From assembly GCA_016932675.1 (NCBI GenBank), contig JAFGCK010000116.1, positions 1 to 48,236 of the forward strand: a stretch of 48,236 nucleotides of DNA. The letters are read 5' to 3'. Source of the stretch: Methanosarcinaceae archaeon (GTDB taxonomy: Archaea > Halobacteriota > Methanosarcinia > Methanosarcinales > Methanosarcinaceae). This document shows positions 36,255 through 45,404 of the stretch, piece by piece. Numbering within the stretch: the first letter of the stretch is position 1; each line of letters opens with the position of its first letter. The position numbers and the translations under genes are program-made. The notes under the pieces are model-generated. The model searched no databases. It worked only from the letters and a program-made list of their open reading frames with translations, and was not told where the DNA came from.

Positions 36255-37463
36255 ATGAAGGACATACTTGTCATAGGATTTTCCACCCGCAATATAGTCT
36301 GTTCAGGAAAGCGTGCCGGCTATAATATGTTCGCCATAGATGTATTCTGCGACCATGACATGCTTGCATGTGCTGAAGCTGCCATGAAACTTGATGTGGG
36401 CGAGGGTTTTTTTACCCGGGATATTGAGCTTTCCAGGATATGCAGCATGATAGATGATTTCGGGATCGACTTTGATGGCATCATACCTGCCTCCGGCTTC
36501 GAGACAATGAGGTTCCCTGAGCATTTACCAGTACTCGGGAATGACCATGTGATCATGAAAGAGGTTTCCGACAAATCAAGATTTGCTGAAATGATCACAG
36601 CTATGGATCTGCCGCATCCGCAAACCTACTCCTTATCGGAAACAGGGGATCTCAAATATCCGGTAATGGTCAAACCCTCATGTGCCGGAGGAGGAATACT
36701 CAACAGGGTCTTGCATGACCGGAATGAGCTGGACTCCTATCTTGGATCCCTGGATAAACTGCCGGTCCAGATCAAAAAAGAGGATATGATCATCCAGGAT
36801 TATCTTTCGGGCATTCCTGCCAGTGTTTCTGTAATTTCCACCAGGGACGAGGCACGTACGGTTGCCATCAATGAACAGCTGATTGGAATTCCCTGGCTTA
36901 CAGAACTTCCTTTTGCATATTGTGGCAATATCACACCCCTCATAACACCCTGCGCTGACCAAATGAAAGATATATCTGAAAGGCTAATACATGAACTCGG
37001 ACTTATAGGGTCTAACGGGGTTGATTTCCTTATAACAAAAAATGGTCCTGTGGTCATTGAAGTGAACGCCAGGTTCCAGGGGAGTCTCGATACTGTAGAG
37101 ATGTCCACAGGATGCAACATATTTGAAGCACATATGCAGGCTTTTGACGGCATTTTAGAGTTGAAGGAGCCCCTGAACAGGCAATATGCATCCAGAGCCA
37201 TAATTTACGGAAACTGTGATACGGTGATCACCAATGATATCCAGGGCAGGATACTAGAAAAAAACGTTGTAGACGTTCCGAATACAGGAGATGTCATACA
37301 CATGAACGAACCGCTGACATCGGTCTTATCCACCGGAAGGTCCAGAGATACAGTGATCAGGGAGGCCAGGAGCAACGTCATGTTTATACGTGAATATATA
37401 AATAGGTATATACTCAGCGGAAAAAGTCCTGCAACAAAGGACAGCTGTGTCCATGATACCTGA
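36255..37463 (+). CDS. ATP-grasp ligase family protein (COG2232-like)
   Basis: 402 aa with an ATP-grasp fold. An N-terminal ILVIGFSTRNIVCSGKRAGY preATP-like domain precedes YPVMVKPSCAGGGILNR (ATP-binding Lys and Gly loop), and VVIEVNARFQGSLDTVE around residue 268 provides the Mg2+-binding Glu and Asn. This class joins carboxylates to amines or thiols; the substrate is unknown. It is not the pyrrolysine ligase PylC as far as I can tell. It is cotranscribed with NMD3, which may point to a tRNA, ribosome or cofactor modification, but that is inference. Confidence 0.8.
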   Translation: MKDILVIGFSTRNIVCSGKRAGYNMFAIDVFCDHDMLACAEAAMKLDVGEGFFTRDIELSRICSMIDDFGIDFDGIIPASGFETMRFPEHLPVLGNDHVIMKEVSDKSRFAEMITAMDLPHPQTYSLSETGDLKYPVMVKPSCAGGGILNRVLHDRNELDSYLGSLDKLPVQIKKEDMIIQDYLSGIPASVSVISTRDEARTVAINEQLIGIPWLTELPFAYCGNITPLITPCADQMKDISERLIHELGLIGSNGVDFLITKNGPVVIEVNARFQGSLDTVEMSTGCNIFEAHMQAFDGILELKEPLNRQYASRAIIYGNCDTVITNDIQGRILEKNVVDVPNTGDVIHMNEPLTSVLSTGRSRDTVIREARSNVMFIREYINRYILSGKSPATKDSCVHDT

Positions 37464-37534
37464 ATGGTGCTCCCTGGCAAAAGTTAATATTGTTATACAT
37501 TACATAGACATGCGTTTTATGAGGTGAATGTTTT

Positions 37535-38026
37535 TTGATAGATCTGAATAATCCGGTTATCAGGGGATATCTTATCCGACTTGTGGGCGAAGAAGGGCTG
37601 GAAATGATAAAAAATATGCCTGAAGGTGAAGTTACGGATGAAAAAATCACAGAATCAACAGGCATACTTCTGAACATAGTCCGAAGAACGCTTTTTATTC
37701 TCAATGAGAATAAACTGGCTGTTTGCCGACGGGAACGTGATTCCAGTAGTGGATGGCTCACATACCTCTGGACCCTTGATATGTCTGATATCGAGCCACA
37801 ACTTGTAAAAGAGAAAAAGAGACTCATAAAGAACCTCAGGACACGCCTGGCCTTTGAGGAAGACAATGTATTTTATAGCTGCCCCGAAGGCTGTACGCGC
37901 ATGAAGTTCAACGAAGCCAGCGAATGTGAGTTCCTCTGCCCGTTATGCGGCGAGGATATGATGTTCGAGGACAACATTATCTTCATTAAAAAGATACAGA
38001 AACGGCTTGAAAGCCTTGAGAACTGA
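37535..38026 (+). CDS. tfe: Transcription initiation factor E subunit alpha
   Basis: 163-aa archaeal TFE-alpha. The N-terminal winged helix (about 5-85) includes VTDEKITESTGILLNIVRRT. A basic linker, KEKKRLIKNLRTRL, leads to a zinc ribbon with Cys116, Cys120, Cys135 and Cys138. It helps open promoters with TBP, TFB and RNA polymerase. The start is TTG at 37535, supported by GAGGTGA at 37521-37527; the nearby ATG at 37528 is out of frame. The HD gene starts 1 nt after the stop. Confidence 0.93.
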   Translation: MIDLNNPVIRGYLIRLVGEEGLEMIKNMPEGEVTDEKITESTGILLNIVRRTLFILNENKLAVCRRERDSSSGWLTYLWTLDMSDIEPQLVKEKKRLIKNLRTRLAFEEDNVFYSCPEGCTRMKFNEASECEFLCPLCGEDMMFEDNIIFIKKIQKRLESLEN

Positions 38027-38027
38027 T

Positions 38028-38534
38028 ATGATCACTCCTGATCAGGCCCTGATGATACTTGAGGAAGCCGGCTGTAACAAGAAATTGATAGCACACTGTC
38101 GTGCAGTTTCAGGTCTTGCGTCATCCATTGGAAGGGAACTTTCTGCAAAAGGGGAAGAACTGGACCTTGAACTTGTAGAGATCGGCGGATTGTTGCACGA
38201 CCTGGGCAGAGCTGAAACCCACGGGATCATGCATGCAGTCGAAGGTGCCAGAATGGCCGAGGAGAGACAACTTGACCCACGTCTTGTCCGGATAATAAAA
38301 ACACACATTGGCGCCGGTATTACACCGGAAGAGGCAGTGCAGCTAGGACTTCCGGATGATGATTACATGCCACGCACCCTGGAAGAGAAGATCGTCGCAC
38401 ATGCAGATAATCTTATAAAAGGAACAAAAATGATCACAATTGATGAGCGACTTGCACTGATGAAAAAGAAGAATATCAGCAGAGAAAGCATTGAGCGCGT
38501 GAAAAAACTTGCTGATGAGATAGGCATTGTGTAG
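38028..38534 (+). CDS. HD-domain phosphohydrolase (TIGR00295-like)
   Basis: 168-aa metal-dependent HD protein: His23 in IAHCRAVSGLA, the HD pair at 57-58 in IGGLLHDLGRAETHG, and a later Asp in IVAHADNLI. TIGR00295-type proteins are found across Euryarchaeota and have no established substrate. ATG at 38028 (MITPDQALMILEEAG) begins directly behind the TFE stop; an earlier ATG at 38007 is inside tfe. The stop is TAG. Confidence 0.85.
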   Translation: MITPDQALMILEEAGCNKKLIAHCRAVSGLASSIGRELSAKGEELDLELVEIGGLLHDLGRAETHGIMHAVEGARMAEERQLDPRLVRIIKTHIGAGITPEEAVQLGLPDDDYMPRTLEEKIVAHADNLIKGTKMITIDERLALMKKKNISRESIERVKKLADEIGIV

Positions 38535-38646
38535 GACATGAGGGATAATTATTTATATAGAAATCACTAATGGGTAACAGTGCATAAGAATGCATGACAC
38601 GTTTTTGTCACATTGTTTTTCTCATTTTCAGCTAGAGGTATAACTG

Positions 38647-39279
38647 ATGACCGATGATAAGTATTTGAAAGGTACAACTACAGTTGGAATCGTTTGCAAT
38701 GATGGTGTTGTTCTTGCAACCGAACAGCGTGCAACGATGGGAAATCTTATTGCAAGTAAGACTGCAAAGAAGATCTACCAGATAGACGACTTTGCAGCTA
38801 TGACAACTGCTGGTTCCGTGGGGGATGCACAACAGATTGTTCGTATTATCAGCGTCGAGTCAAAACTTTACAGGATGAGGCGCAAGGAACCAATGACCAT
38901 CAAAGGTATTACCACTCTTTTGTCCAATCTGCTGGGGGGGCAGAGATACTATCCATTAATGGTTCAGCTTCTGATAGGAGGCTATGACAAGAATGGCCCG
39001 GCCCTCTACTCTCTCGATGCACTTGGCGGTAACATAGAAGAAAAGGATGCTGTCTCTACCGGTTCAGGCTCACCCATAGCATACGGTGTGCTTGAGGACA
39101 GGTACAGGGAGAACATGAGCACGGAAGAGGGCGTAGAATTGGCAGTCAGGGCATTGCACAATGCAATGAAAAGGGACTCTGCATCCGGAAATGGAATCGA
39201 TGTCGTAGTTATTGGCAAAGAGACTTACAGAAAGCTTGAACCAGGGGAAGTAAAGGATTTGAGGGAACAACTCAATTGA
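38647..39279 (+). CDS. psmB: Proteasome subunit beta
   Basis: 210-aa precursor of the archaeal 20S proteasome beta subunit. A nine-residue propeptide (MTDDKYLKG) is removed to expose Thr10 in [20 protein letters not shown]. Other active-site features are [11 protein letters not shown], and [14 protein letters not shown] with [20 protein letters not shown] at 38647 follows AGAGGT. TGACA and TGTCA form a small dyad near 38595-38612 in the promoter region. Confidence 0.96.
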   Translation: MTDDKYLKGTTTVGIVCNDGVVLATEQRATMGNLIASKTAKKIYQIDDFAAMTTAGSVGDAQQIVRIISVESKLYRMRRKEPMTIKGITTLLSNLLGGQRYYPLMVQLLIGGYDKNGPALYSLDALGGNIEEKDAVSTGSGSPIAYGVLEDRYRENMSTEEGVELAVRALHNAMKRDSASGNGIDVVVIGKETYRKLEPGEVKDLREQLN

Positions 39280-39363
39280 TCAAAACATGCACATTTAAAA
39301 TAATTTTTTACGATCTGAATTTTCATAACTTATATTTTTATTTTTTACAGGAAGGCTGTTTTA

Positions 39364-41274
39364 ATGGCGGTAGAAGAAGTATTATCTGACCTTAAGAAAA
39401 AAATAGAGGAGAGGTTGCCAGATGGCACAACTATTTCTAATGTTGAATTTGAAGGCCCGCAACTCGTTGTTTACACCGAGGAACCAAAGAAGTTTGCAGA
39501 CAACGGCAATATTGTCAGGAACCTGGCAAAGGCCCTGAGGACACGTATTGTTGTCCGCCCGGACCCTAAAGTCCTGATGCCTCCCGAGGAATCGATCAGA
39601 AAGATCGAAGAGACGGTCCCATCTGAATCCGTTGTATCTAACTATCATTTCGATCCGGATGTTGGCGAGGTGATCATCGAAGCTGAAAAACCGGGACTTG
39701 TAATCGGTAAACATGGGGAGACGCTGAGGGAGATCACTAAAAAGATAGGCTGGACACCCAGGGTCGTAAGGACGCCACCGATCAAGTCACGGACAGTGAA
39801 GAACATCCGTGAATTCATGCGTACGAACCATAAAGAAAGAAAGGAAATCTTAAAGGCTGTGGGAAGGAAAATACACAGGGGATGCACCTCCAGGGACCAG
39901 TGGGTAAGGATCACATCCCTTGGCGGTGCAAGGGAAGTCGGACGCAGCTGTTTCATAGTATCGACGCCTGAATCCAGGATAATGATCGACTGTGGAGTGA
40001 ACGTTGCTTCGGATGACGACATGAGCCCTTACCTCTATGTACCCGAGGCATTCCCGATAAACCAGATAGATGCCGTTGTGCTCACACATGCCCACCTTGA
40101 CCATCAGGGCCTTGTTCCCCTCCTCTACAAGTATGGTTTCGAGGGGCCTGTATACTGTACTCCACCCACGCGTGACCTTATGGCACTGCTGCAGCTTGAC
40201 TTCATAGATGTGGCTGCAAAGGAAGGTAAAAGGCCACCTTATTCCTCAGCCGATGTAAGAGAGGTATTGAAACATACCATCGTACTCGATTATGAAGAAG
40301 TAACGGATATCGCACCTGATATCAAACTGACATTCCACAATGCAGGACACATACTTGGTTCAGCTGTCTCCCATTTCCATATAGGTGACGGGCTGCACAA
40401 TGTTGTGTTCACCGGTGATTTCAAGTTCGAGAAGACAAGGCTGTTCGATGCCGCGGTCAATAAGTTCCCGCGTGTGGAAAGCGTGGTAATGGAGTCCACC
40501 TACGGCAGTTCGAATGCAATTCAGCCATCCCTTGCAGAAGCAGAGAGCAATCTCAAGACAGTCATAAAAGAGACACTCAGTAAGAACGGAGTGGTACTCA
40601 TTCCAGCTTTTGCGGTGGGAAGGAGCCAGGAGGTCATGATCGTTATAGAGGATGCTATACGCAAGGGAGAGATCCCGAACGTACCAGTATACCTTGATGG
40701 TATGATATGGGAGGCAACTGCCATCCATGCCACGTATCCCGAATACCTGAACAACGACCTGCGCAGGCTTATCTTCCAGAAAGGCGAGAACCCATTCCTT
40801 GCAGAGTGTTTCCAGCCTGTTGACTCCAACGAGCTGCGTCAGAAGATCATTGAAGAATCACAACCATGTGTCATCCTGTCCACCTCAGGTATGATGAATG
40901 CAGGCCCTGTTATAGAATATTTCAAGGCTTTTGCGGATAACGAGAACAACACACTTGTCTTTGTGGGTTATCAGGCCGACGGAACCCTGGGAAGAAGGAT
41001 ACAGAAGGGATGGAAGGAGATACCATTGTCCACCAGCAACGGAACACTTGTCATATCTATGAACATGAGAGTAGAGGTCATTGATGGTTTCTCCGGCCAC
41101 TCCGACAGGAGACAGTTGATGGACTATATCAAGAAAATGAAGCCACGCCCCGAGAGGGTTTACACCGAACACGGCGACGAGCGCTCATGCCTTGACCTTG
41201 CCAGCTCCATCCACAAGAAGAACAAGCTTGAGACAAGGGCACTGACAAATCTTGAAACTGTACGGTTGGTATGA
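39364..41274 (+). CDS. fttA: KH-domain beta-CASP ribonuclease aCPSF1/FttA
   Basis: 636-aa archaeal homologue of the cleavage and polyadenylation factor CPSF73, which acts as the transcription termination nuclease. N-terminal KH domains (about 1-140) include [20 protein letters not shown]. The metallo-beta-lactamase domain has THAHLDHQG at 241-249. The beta-CASP insert and the final MBL motifs include [51 protein letters not shown] and [16 protein letters not shown] hairpin terminator overlaps the stop. Confidence 0.96.
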   Translation: MAVEEVLSDLKKKIEERLPDGTTISNVEFEGPQLVVYTEEPKKFADNGNIVRNLAKALRTRIVVRPDPKVLMPPEESIRKIEETVPSESVVSNYHFDPDVGEVIIEAEKPGLVIGKHGETLREITKKIGWTPRVVRTPPIKSRTVKNIREFMRTNHKERKEILKAVGRKIHRGCTSRDQWVRITSLGGAREVGRSCFIVSTPESRIMIDCGVNVASDDDMSPYLYVPEAFPINQIDAVVLTHAHLDHQGLVPLLYKYGFEGPVYCTPPTRDLMALLQLDFIDVAAKEGKRPPYSSADVREVLKHTIVLDYEEVTDIAPDIKLTFHNAGHILGSAVSHFHIGDGLHNVVFTGDFKFEKTRLFDAAVNKFPRVESVVMESTYGSSNAIQPSLAEAESNLKTVIKETLSKNGVVLIPAFAVGRSQEVMIVIEDAIRKGEIPNVPVYLDGMIWEATAIHATYPEYLNNDLRRLIFQKGENPFLAECFQPVDSNELRQKIIEESQPCVILSTSGMMNAGPVIEYFKAFADNENNTLVFVGYQADGTLGRRIQKGWKEIPLSTSNGTLVISMNMRVEVIDGFSGHSDRRQLMDYIKKMKPRPERVYTEHGDERSCLDLASSIHKKNKLETRALTNLETVRLV

Positions 41275-41290
41275 CCGTACATCTCTTTTC
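41259..41290 (+). terminator. Hairpin terminator overlapping the fttA stop
   Basis: TGTACGGT at 41259-41266 pairs with ACCGTACA at 41274-41281 over a 7-nt loop that contains most of the TGA stop, followed by TCTCTTTT. Confidence 0.55.
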
Positions 41291-41300
41291 CCTGTTCTTA

Positions 41301-41996
41301 TTATAGGATATTACCCTGAGACCGCGATAGCTGAGAGCCATACTGGCCATCTGCTGAAACCAGCTCCTTAAGGTAAACTGTTAAAGAAGCATGGTCTTTG
41401 AACACCCTGTCGGCCTTTGACAATTTTTCCGGATCAAGATAACTCGCAACTGCCACACAGTACAGACCCGCATCCTTAGCAGACTTTATCCCAAATGGAG
41501 CATTCTCCACGACAAGACATTCTTCTTTTTTGAGACCCAGACGTTCCACAGCCATTAGGTAAGGTTCAGGATCAGGTTTTCCGTTGCTGACATCTTCCCC
41601 AGATATGATCACGTCGAAAATATCCGGGTAGAACCTGTCCATCAGGCCTGTCAAAATAGTCCTGTCTGCGCCTGAGACAACTGCAAGCTTATATTGGCCA
41701 TGCAACAGTTGCAGGCATTCACGCATATCAGCAAATGGCACTGCCCTGTCATTCTCCATGAAGATGGTCCTTTTTTTCCGGAGCAGCTCTTCGTAAATAG
41801 TATCATCAGCCGCCCTTCCGGCCTTTTTGAAGAATATGTCTGTGATACCTTTATGATTCGAACCCTCTATCTCGTATATCTCTTCCTCGCAGACCTTTAT
41901 ACCTTCATCTGCAAAGACCTTGACCCAGGCCCTTGCATGATAGAGCATGGAATCCACAAGCACACCATCCGAATCAAATACTATTCCCTTGAACAT
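41301..41996 (-). CDS. HAD-superfamily hydrolase (beta-phosphoglucomutase-like)
   Basis: 231-aa HAD phosphatase. The nucleophile motif is GIVFDSDGVLVDS with Asp8 and Asp10; motif II is VVSGADRT; motif III with Lys and Asp lies in KPDPEPYLMAVERLGLKKEE; and VVENAPFGIKSAKDAGLY is motif IV. The four-helix cap (about 18-90) groups it with sugar phosphatases and mutases. ATG at 41996 (MFKGIVFDSDG) was chosen because the fold begins there; a longer start at 42017 is possible. A TATA-like AAATTTATTCT is near 42026-42036. Confidence 0.88.
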   Translation of the reverse strand: MFKGIVFDSDGVLVDSMLYHARAWVKVFADEGIKVCEEEIYEIEGSNHKGITDIFFKKAGRAADDTIYEELLRKKRTIFMENDRAVPFADMRECLQLLHGQYKLAVVSGADRTILTGLMDRFYPDIFDVIISGEDVSNGKPDPEPYLMAVERLGLKKEECLVVENAPFGIKSAKDAGLYCVAVASYLDPEKLSKADRVFKDHASLTVYLKELVSADGQYGSQLSRSQGNIL

Positions 41997-42166
41997 ACTA
42001 TGCAATAAGGCATCCATATTAGAATAAATTTCCCGGAATTCCTGACATGATGAGGTTTTCCCTGAAAACATGCTTTTCTGCCTGTCAGACCTTTGAGAAT
42101 AGAAAGACCACATGCAAAAAATCCGCATGAGAAGAAACTTTCACTAATAATCCTTATTAAAAAACA

Positions 42167-42174
42167 TTATATAC
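42167..42174 (+). promoter_or_regulatory. TATA box of the mrp operon
   Basis: TTATATAC is centred about 27 nt before the mrpA ATG at 42197, with no ribosome binding site between. This predicts a leaderless transcript. Confidence 0.55.
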
Positions 42175-42196
42175 AGGTAGTTGAATTTAGAATGAT

Positions 42197-44566
42197 ATGG
42201 ATTCGTTTACAGCAATTACACTAGCGGTTTTTTTGCCATTCGTTTTGGCCGGTATATTGCCAATGGTCGGAAAGGTCCTGAAGAACAGGATAGGATGGTA
42301 TGCATCTGCGGTGGCTTTCCTGAGCCTGATGCTTGTGGCATGGGTGGCACCAGCTGTTATCCATGGTGAGGACATCCATGGTTCTATATCATGGCTCCCT
42401 TCAGTGGGCATCGACCTGTCATTCTATGGCGACGGGCTCAGTATTATGTTCGGATTCATTGTCTCGGGAATAGGCCTTATAATCATGTCATATTCCAATG
42501 GGTATATGTCAACAAGGGAAGACCTTCCACGCTATTATCAGCAGCTTCTCTTCTTCATGGGCTCGATGCTTGGAATGGTATTCTCTGCCAATCTCATCCA
42601 GCTATTTATCTTCTGGGAACTTACAAGCATCACGTCATTCCTGCTCATAGGGTACTGGCGCAACAGGCCCCTGTCCGTCTACGGAGCAACGAAATCCCTG
42701 CTCGTTACAGCCACAGGCGGTCTTTTCATGCTGGCAGGTTTTCTGGTGCTCCAGTCCATGACCGGCACTTTTGATATCCCGGCGATCCTGCAAAACGAAT
42801 CCATGATAGCGGTCATCAAAGGACATGAACTTTTCATTTTAGCATTACTCCTTATCCTCATAGGTGCAACCTCAAAGTCCGCACAGGGCCCCTTCTATAT
42901 ATGGCTTCCCAATGCAATGGAAGCGCCCACCCCTGTAAGCGCTTTCCTTCACTCTGCCACCATGGTGAAAGCAGGCATCTACCTTGTCGCAAGGATGCAT
43001 CCGATATTTTCCGGAACCGATGCCTGGTTCATTCTTGTCAGCGGTGTCGGGATAATTACCATGCTTGCTGCAGGTTTTCTGGCATTCCGCCAGACGGACA
43101 TCAAGGGAATACTCGCCTATTCCACCATCAGTCAGCTTGCCTACCTGATGACGATGTACGGCTACACGACCCATCAGCATCCTGGAATAGGAGTTGCTGC
43201 TGCAAGCTTCCATCTGCTCAACCATGCAAGCTTCAAGGCATGTCTTTTCCTTGTGGCAGGTATCGTAGCCCATGAAACAGCTACAAGGGACATCACAAAG
43301 ATGGGAGGACTGCGAAAGGAGATGCCTGTAACCTTCATCCTGGCGGTCATTGCTGCCCTTTCCATGGCAGGCATACCGCCACTAAGCGGTTTTTTGAGCA
43401 AGGAGATGTTCTATGAGGCGTCCCTGGAAATGGGACAGGCACTCGGAGGTTCTTTCACATACATGATACCCGCACTGGCGGTGCTCGGAGGAGTACTGAC
43501 CTTTGCCTATTCCATCAAGCTCATTGATGGTATATTCCTGGGAAAACGCCCGGCACACGGACTTCCGGAACATATACACGACCCTGGATGGGTCATGATC
43601 CTGCCAACAGCATTACTGGCACTGCTTATAGTATTGTTCGGACTTGTCCCTTCAATCCCTTCACACTACATTGTCGGACCCACAGCCGGATCGATACTCT
43701 CTGAAACGGCTGACCTGCACATTGAACTATGGCACGGGTTCACACCTTCGCTTATGATGACAATTGTCACTTTCGTTCTGGGCATCCTTACATATACACG
43801 CTATGAAAGCATTGCTGCCTGGCAGAACAGGTTCAACTCAAGGCATCCCATGATAAGTGTCAACTATTTCTATGACGCAGCAGTTGACAATGCAAAAAAC
43901 ATAACATCCGGATTCTCATCACGGATGCAGCCTGGAACTGTGAAGACATACGTAACTGCCCTGCTGTTGTTACTGCTGGTCCTGTTCATAATACCTGTCA
44001 TTCAGATCTCCACCGATGTTATTCCTGCCGGCCTCAATTTTGACATACCACCATATGAGGCTATCCTGTTCACCTTCATGATCATTGCAGCACTCGGAGC
44101 TGCATTGCTCCCGCGCTACATACCCGCTGTCATTTCCCTTTCAGGGCTTGGGTACCTGGTCAGCTTGCTGTTCATTTACCTTTCAGCGCCGGATCTGGCA
44201 CTCACACAGGTGCTCGTAGAAACACTCTCTACAATTATCTTCCTCCTTGCGATCGTGAAGATACCTCAGAGGTTCAGGGAGCGTATGAGCACTTCAGTCC
44301 TCACCAAAGATATTCTGATATCTTCGGCGGTTGCTTTGACCGTGTTCATTCTGATGATCAATGCAACCCAGGGAATAGTTTCTCCCTTTGAGAGCCTTTC
44401 CCACTACTTCATAGAGAACAGCCTGCCACTTGCCGGAGGTCATAATATTGTCAACGTCATAATCGTTGATTTCAGGGGTTATGATACCCTTGGGGAGATA
44501 TCGGTCCTTTGTCTGGCGGCATTTGGCGTCTATAACCTGATACACAGCAGAGGTGAGGGAGAATGA
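42197..44566 (+). CDS. mrpA: Mrp Na+/H+ antiporter subunit A
   Basis: 789-aa large subunit with about 20 helices. The first 500 residues are the NuoL/antiporter domain, seen in FFMGSMLGMVFSANLIQLF, LLIGYWRN and LIGATSKSAQGPFYIWLPNAMEAPTPVSAFLHSATMVKAG, with GIPPLSGFLSKEMFYE near 395. The C-terminal part (about 600-780) is the MrpB-like module with SAPDLALTQVLVET and VVDFRGYDTLGE. It pumps Na+ out against H+ as part of the seven-subunit complex. The mRNA seems leaderless. The end overlaps mrpB by 4 nt. Confidence 0.95.
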   Translation: MDSFTAITLAVFLPFVLAGILPMVGKVLKNRIGWYASAVAFLSLMLVAWVAPAVIHGEDIHGSISWLPSVGIDLSFYGDGLSIMFGFIVSGIGLIIMSYSNGYMSTREDLPRYYQQLLFFMGSMLGMVFSANLIQLFIFWELTSITSFLLIGYWRNRPLSVYGATKSLLVTATGGLFMLAGFLVLQSMTGTFDIPAILQNESMIAVIKGHELFILALLLILIGATSKSAQGPFYIWLPNAMEAPTPVSAFLHSATMVKAGIYLVARMHPIFSGTDAWFILVSGVGIITMLAAGFLAFRQTDIKGILAYSTISQLAYLMTMYGYTTHQHPGIGVAAASFHLLNHASFKACLFLVAGIVAHETATRDITKMGGLRKEMPVTFILAVIAALSMAGIPPLSGFLSKEMFYEASLEMGQALGGSFTYMIPALAVLGGVLTFAYSIKLIDGIFLGKRPAHGLPEHIHDPGWVMILPTALLALLIVLFGLVPSIPSHYIVGPTAGSILSETADLHIELWHGFTPSLMMTIVTFVLGILTYTRYESIAAWQNRFNSRHPMISVNYFYDAAVDNAKNITSGFSSRMQPGTVKTYVTALLLLLLVLFIIPVIQISTDVIPAGLNFDIPPYEAILFTFMIIAALGAALLPRYIPAVISLSGLGYLVSLLFIYLSAPDLALTQVLVETLSTIIFLLAIVKIPQRFRERMSTSVLTKDILISSAVALTVFILMINATQGIVSPFESLSHYFIENSLPLAGGHNIVNVIIVDFRGYDTLGEISVLCLAAFGVYNLIHSRGEGE

Positions 44567-44979
44567 CCACCACTATTACAAAAACAGTAACAAGGATATG
44601 CTTACCTTTAGTGATACTCTTTTCCATTTCCCTCCTGCTGGCAGGGCACAACAATCCGGGAGGAGGATTCATCGGAGGGGTTATGTTTGCTTCGGTAATT
44701 GCCCTGACATATGTCGTTTACGGGCTTGACCACATCAAGTCGTTCTTTGATCCCGACTGGGGCAACTGGTTCGGGTTCGGACTGCTGCTTGCGTCTTTTA
44801 CAGCCTTTGCGGCAATTCCTTTCGGGCATAACTTCTTCAGGAGCGCTGTAGAATTCCTTCACCTTCCCTTTTTCGGGGAGATCGAACTGGTATCCGCAGG
44901 TCTTTTCGACATCGGAGTATACTTCGTTGTTATAGGGAGTCTGCTCTTTATTTTCAAAAGCGTGGGTGATGACAGGTGA
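44563..44979 (+). CDS. mrpB: Mrp antiporter subunit B
   Basis: 138-aa MnhB-domain protein with four helices. The signature GHNNPGGGFIGGVMFASVIA lies in the first half, and HLPFFGEIELVSAGLFDIGVYF in the second. ATGA overlap with mrpA and GTGA overlap with mrpC. Confidence 0.93.
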   Translation: MTTTITKTVTRICLPLVILFSISLLLAGHNNPGGGFIGGVMFASVIALTYVVYGLDHIKSFFDPDWGNWFGFGLLLASFTAFAAIPFGHNFFRSAVEFLHLPFFGEIELVSAGLFDIGVYFVVIGSLLFIFKSVGDDR

Positions 44980-45404
44980 ACAATACGCTGCTCTCATTGA
45001 CCATTGCCATCATGTTCGGTATCGGCACATTCCTGATACTTCGCAGGGACATAGTAAGGGTCATCATCGGCCTGAGTGTACTTTCACATGCCGTGAACCT
45101 GCTTATAGTATCGACCGGTGTTTTCTACGGAACGAAGGTACCTATTATAGCCAATGATGGAGGACATGGGGTCACGGAGGAAACAGGTACCATCTTTAAC
45201 GATGTGCTGTCCGAGAACATACTTGCACCCATACTTGCGCCGGGTCACTCCGTTGCTTATGTGGACCCCCTGGTCCAGGCACTGGTACTTACAGCGATAG
45301 TCATCAGCCTGGCAACAACTGCATTCATACTGATACTTGCATATCGTATCTATGAGGAATACGGCACCACCGACATAAAGGAACTCAGGAGACTGCGGGG
45401 ATGA
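44976..45404 (+). CDS. mrpC: Mrp antiporter subunit C
   Basis: 142-aa NuoK-like subunit with three helices: IAIMFGIGTFLILRRDIVRV, VIIGLSVLSHAVNLLIV and the C-terminal VDPLVQALVLTAIVISLAT. The polar loop at about 50-85 is longer than in NuoK. The start is GTG at 44976, overlapping the mrpB stop. Confidence 0.93.
   Translation: MNNTLLSLTIAIMFGIGTFLILRRDIVRVIIGLSVLSHAVNLLIVSTGVFYGTKVPIIANDGGHGVTEETGTIFNDVLSENILAPILAPGHSVAYVDPLVQALVLTAIVISLATTAFILILAYRIYEEYGTTDIKELRRLRG

Noticed and set aside
36255-37463. Pyrrolysine biosynthesis ligase PylC
   Set aside because: It is an ATP-grasp protein in a likely pyrrolysine-using lineage, but it is longer, its motifs look like COG2232, and no pylB, pylD, pylS or pylT lies nearby.
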